From: JBLRWS01 sp047921075
GTDB lineage: Bacteria; Bacteroidota; Rhodothermia; Balneolales; Balneolaceae
Direction of reading: 5' to 3'
Assembly: GCA_047921075.1 (NCBI GenBank)
Contig: JBLRWS010000091.1
Location: forward strand, 1-7,702
DNA length: 7,702 bases
Both the position numbers and the translations under genes were made by a program. Positions 6,715-7,702 of the stretch are shown one piece after another (positions within the stretch are counted from its first letter, which is position 1; each line of letters opens with the position of its first letter). Under the pieces are notes generated by a model. It was not told the DNA's origin and searched no databases. It was given only the letters and a program-made list of their open reading frames with translations.

Positions 6715-7197
6715 TCAGGTGTCGAGCATTACGGAGTGTTCGGTTTTGATCTTGTCCTGAATCTTCATGAGGGCATGAAGAACGGCATCGGGGCGCGGAG
6801 GACAGCCGGAGATGTAGGTATCTACGGGCAGGAAGTTATCAACCCCCTGTACCACGCCGTAGCAGCGGTGCATACCGCCGGTTGATGCGCAGGCGCCCAT
6901 GGCGATGCACCATTTCGGATCGGGCATTTGATCCCAGATTCGGCGGATTGCATGCGACATTTTGTACGTACACCATCCGGCAACAATCATCACATCGCTC
7001 TGCCGTGGCGAAAAGCGCATAACTTCAGAACCGAATCGGGCAGCGTCGTATTTAGGGCCGGCAAACGCCATCATTTCGATCGCGCAGCACGCCAGACCCA
7101 TCGGCATGGGCCATGCGGCATTGGCACGCGCCCAATTTACCAGCGAGTCAACTTTTGTGGTTAAATAACCTTCACCAAGAGCACTTTCTAAGCCCAT
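6715..7197 (-). CDS. nuoB: NADH-quinone oxidoreductase subunit B (NuoB / Nqo6 / PSST)
   Basis: NuoB carries the last Fe-S cluster, N2, which reduces quinone at the interface with NuoD. The ligands are the adjacent pair C37-C38 (GLACCAIEMM), C103 (MGACASTGG) and C132 (SGCPPRPDA). Their spacing (66 and 29 residues) is that of the family. The length of 160 residues is normal. Unusual are three further cysteines near the core: C76 in AGWCTYKM, C97 in PKWCIAM and C112 in HRCYGVV. The first two replace residues that are commonly non-cysteine in homologues I remember. The start is ATG 7195-7197, 2 nt after the nuoA TAA, in an A-rich context without a Shine-Dalgarno sequence. Confidence 0.98.
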   Translation of the reverse strand: MGLESALGEGYLTTKVDSLVNWARANAAWPMPMGLACCAIEMMAFAGPKYDAARFGSEVMRFSPRQSDVMIVAGWCTYKMSHAIRRIWDQMPDPKWCIAMGACASTGGMHRCYGVVQGVDNFLPVDTYISGCPPRPDAVLHALMKIQDKIKTEHSVMLDT

Positions 7198-7199
7198 AA

Positions 7200-7589
7200 T
7201 TATTGTTGTGTCATCTCAAGTTTCAGTTTCTTCATGTCCCAATCCAGTGTGCCTTTTTTCAGCGTGTAGATCAGGCCAACGAACAGTACTATAATAAATA
7301 TAACCATCGCTATAAACGTTCCTGCGCCATGGTTCAGGTAGGCAACCGCCCATGGATAGATAAAGACGACTTCGAGATCGAAAACGATAAACTCCATGGC
7401 CACCAAATAGAACGCGATGGAGTAGCGGTCTTTGGCCTGCCCCACGGGATCCATTCCGCTTTCGTAGGGATTTAATTTATTTTTGTTTGGCCGGTATGGC
7501 CCAAGAAGACGGGAGAGAGACATAAGCAGCAACGCCAACAGAATGGCGACGCCAAGCAGCACAAAAATGGGGGTAAATTGTTCAATCAT
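7200..7589 (-). CDS. nuoA: NADH-quinone oxidoreductase subunit A (NuoA / Nqo7 / ND3)
   Basis: NuoA is a small membrane subunit with three transmembrane helices (near 7-27, 58-80 and 88-109). Its first loop lies at the quinone tunnel beside NuoB, NuoD and NuoH. Family motifs are NPYESGMDP (40-48) and FDLEVVFIYPWA (70-81), with the conserved acidic residues D71 and E73. I chose the ATG at 7587-7589 (129 residues) because MIEQFTPIFVLLG resembles ordinary NuoA starts. An in-frame ATG at 7626-7628 would add 13 residues (MAVIFRLTYKTVI). Neither start has a Shine-Dalgarno sequence, so the longer form cannot be excluded. It is the first gene of the operon. The stop is TAA. Confidence 0.95.
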   Translation of the reverse strand: MIEQFTPIFVLLGVAILLALLLMSLSRLLGPYRPNKNKLNPYESGMDPVGQAKDRYSIAFYLVAMEFIVFDLEVVFIYPWAVAYLNHGAGTFIAMVIFIIVLFVGLIYTLKKGTLDWDMKKLKLEMTQQ

Positions 7590-7657
7590 GATTACGGTCT
7601 TGTAAGTAAGGCGGAAAATTACCGCCATGCAGATGGAAAGTCAACGTAAACAGCGTC

Positions 7658-7665
7658 TAAATATA
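7658..7665 (-). promoter_or_regulatory. Weak candidate -7/-10 promoter element upstream of nuoA
   Basis: The minus strand reads TATATTTA here. This is one base from the Bacteroidota -7 consensus TAnnTTTG, and the first six bases are one base from TATAAT. Transcription would begin about 7-10 nt downstream, leaving a leader that ends at either nuoA start. No good -33 or -35 partner is visible at the expected distance: TTGGCT lies too close, at 11 nt. The rest of 7629-7702 shows nothing else. Confidence 0.28.
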
Positions 7666-7702
7666 GGGTCTTTTAAAGCCAATAGGGAACGAAATTTAGA
7701 GC

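Larger units (their letters stand above)
236..7628 (-). other. nuoABCDEFGH transcription unit (complex I, first half)
   Basis: Eight consecutive same-strand genes are arranged in the canonical complex I order A to H. Gaps are 2 nt (A-B), 3 nt (B-C), 6 nt (C-D), 4 nt (D-E), 6 nt (E-F), 82 nt (F-G) and 9 nt (G-H). No gene overlap is needed. Such spacing implies one polycistronic mRNA with translational coupling, ended by the terminator at 180-212. The 82-nt gap before nuoG is the only place with room for an internal promoter or processing site. The canonical downstream genes nuoI to nuoN are absent from this unit. Confidence 0.88.

Overview
This window holds most of a respiratory complex I (NADH:quinone oxidoreductase, NDH-1) operon on the minus strand. 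Reading right to left the order is nuoA, nuoB, nuoC, nuoD, nuoE, nuoF, nuoG, nuoH. All eight genes are intact, with no frameshift or internal stop. The usual iron-sulfur, FMN, NADH and quinone-site residues are present, apart from the N7 cluster of NuoG, which is absent in many lineages.

Layout, right to left: bases 7629-7702 are a short upstream region with a weak promoter candidate. nuoA to nuoF (7589 down to 3057) are packed with gaps of only 2-6 nt. An 82-nt gap with a small hairpin separates nuoF from nuoG. nuoH follows nuoG after 9 nt. A strong intrinsic terminator (180-212) lies 23 nt past the nuoH stop. At the left edge, bases 3-173 look like the 3' end of an unrecognised plus-strand gene that converges on the operon.

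How the genes work together: NuoE, NuoF and NuoG form the NADH-oxidising module (FMN plus Fe-S chain). NuoB, NuoC and NuoD, with the missing NuoI, form the quinone-reducing connecting module. NuoA and NuoH are the membrane subunits next to the quinone tunnel. NuoI, NuoJ, NuoK, NuoL, NuoM and NuoN are not here. Because a terminator follows nuoH directly, they are probably encoded in another transcription unit, so this locus looks like one half of a split complex I gene set.

Organism: a bacterium with an aerobic-type respiratory chain. Separate nuoC and nuoD, a short NuoG without N7, roughly balanced base composition and the lack of Shine-Dalgarno sequences before all eight genes fit a member of the Bacteroidota/Rhodothermota/Balneolota group. 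I consider a Balneolota- or Rhodothermota-like organism most likely, but this is inference without a database search. I see no mobile element, CRISPR array, RNA gene or clearly novel system. The points worth a second look concern the split locus, the compact NuoG, extra cysteines in NuoB, and the junction signals.
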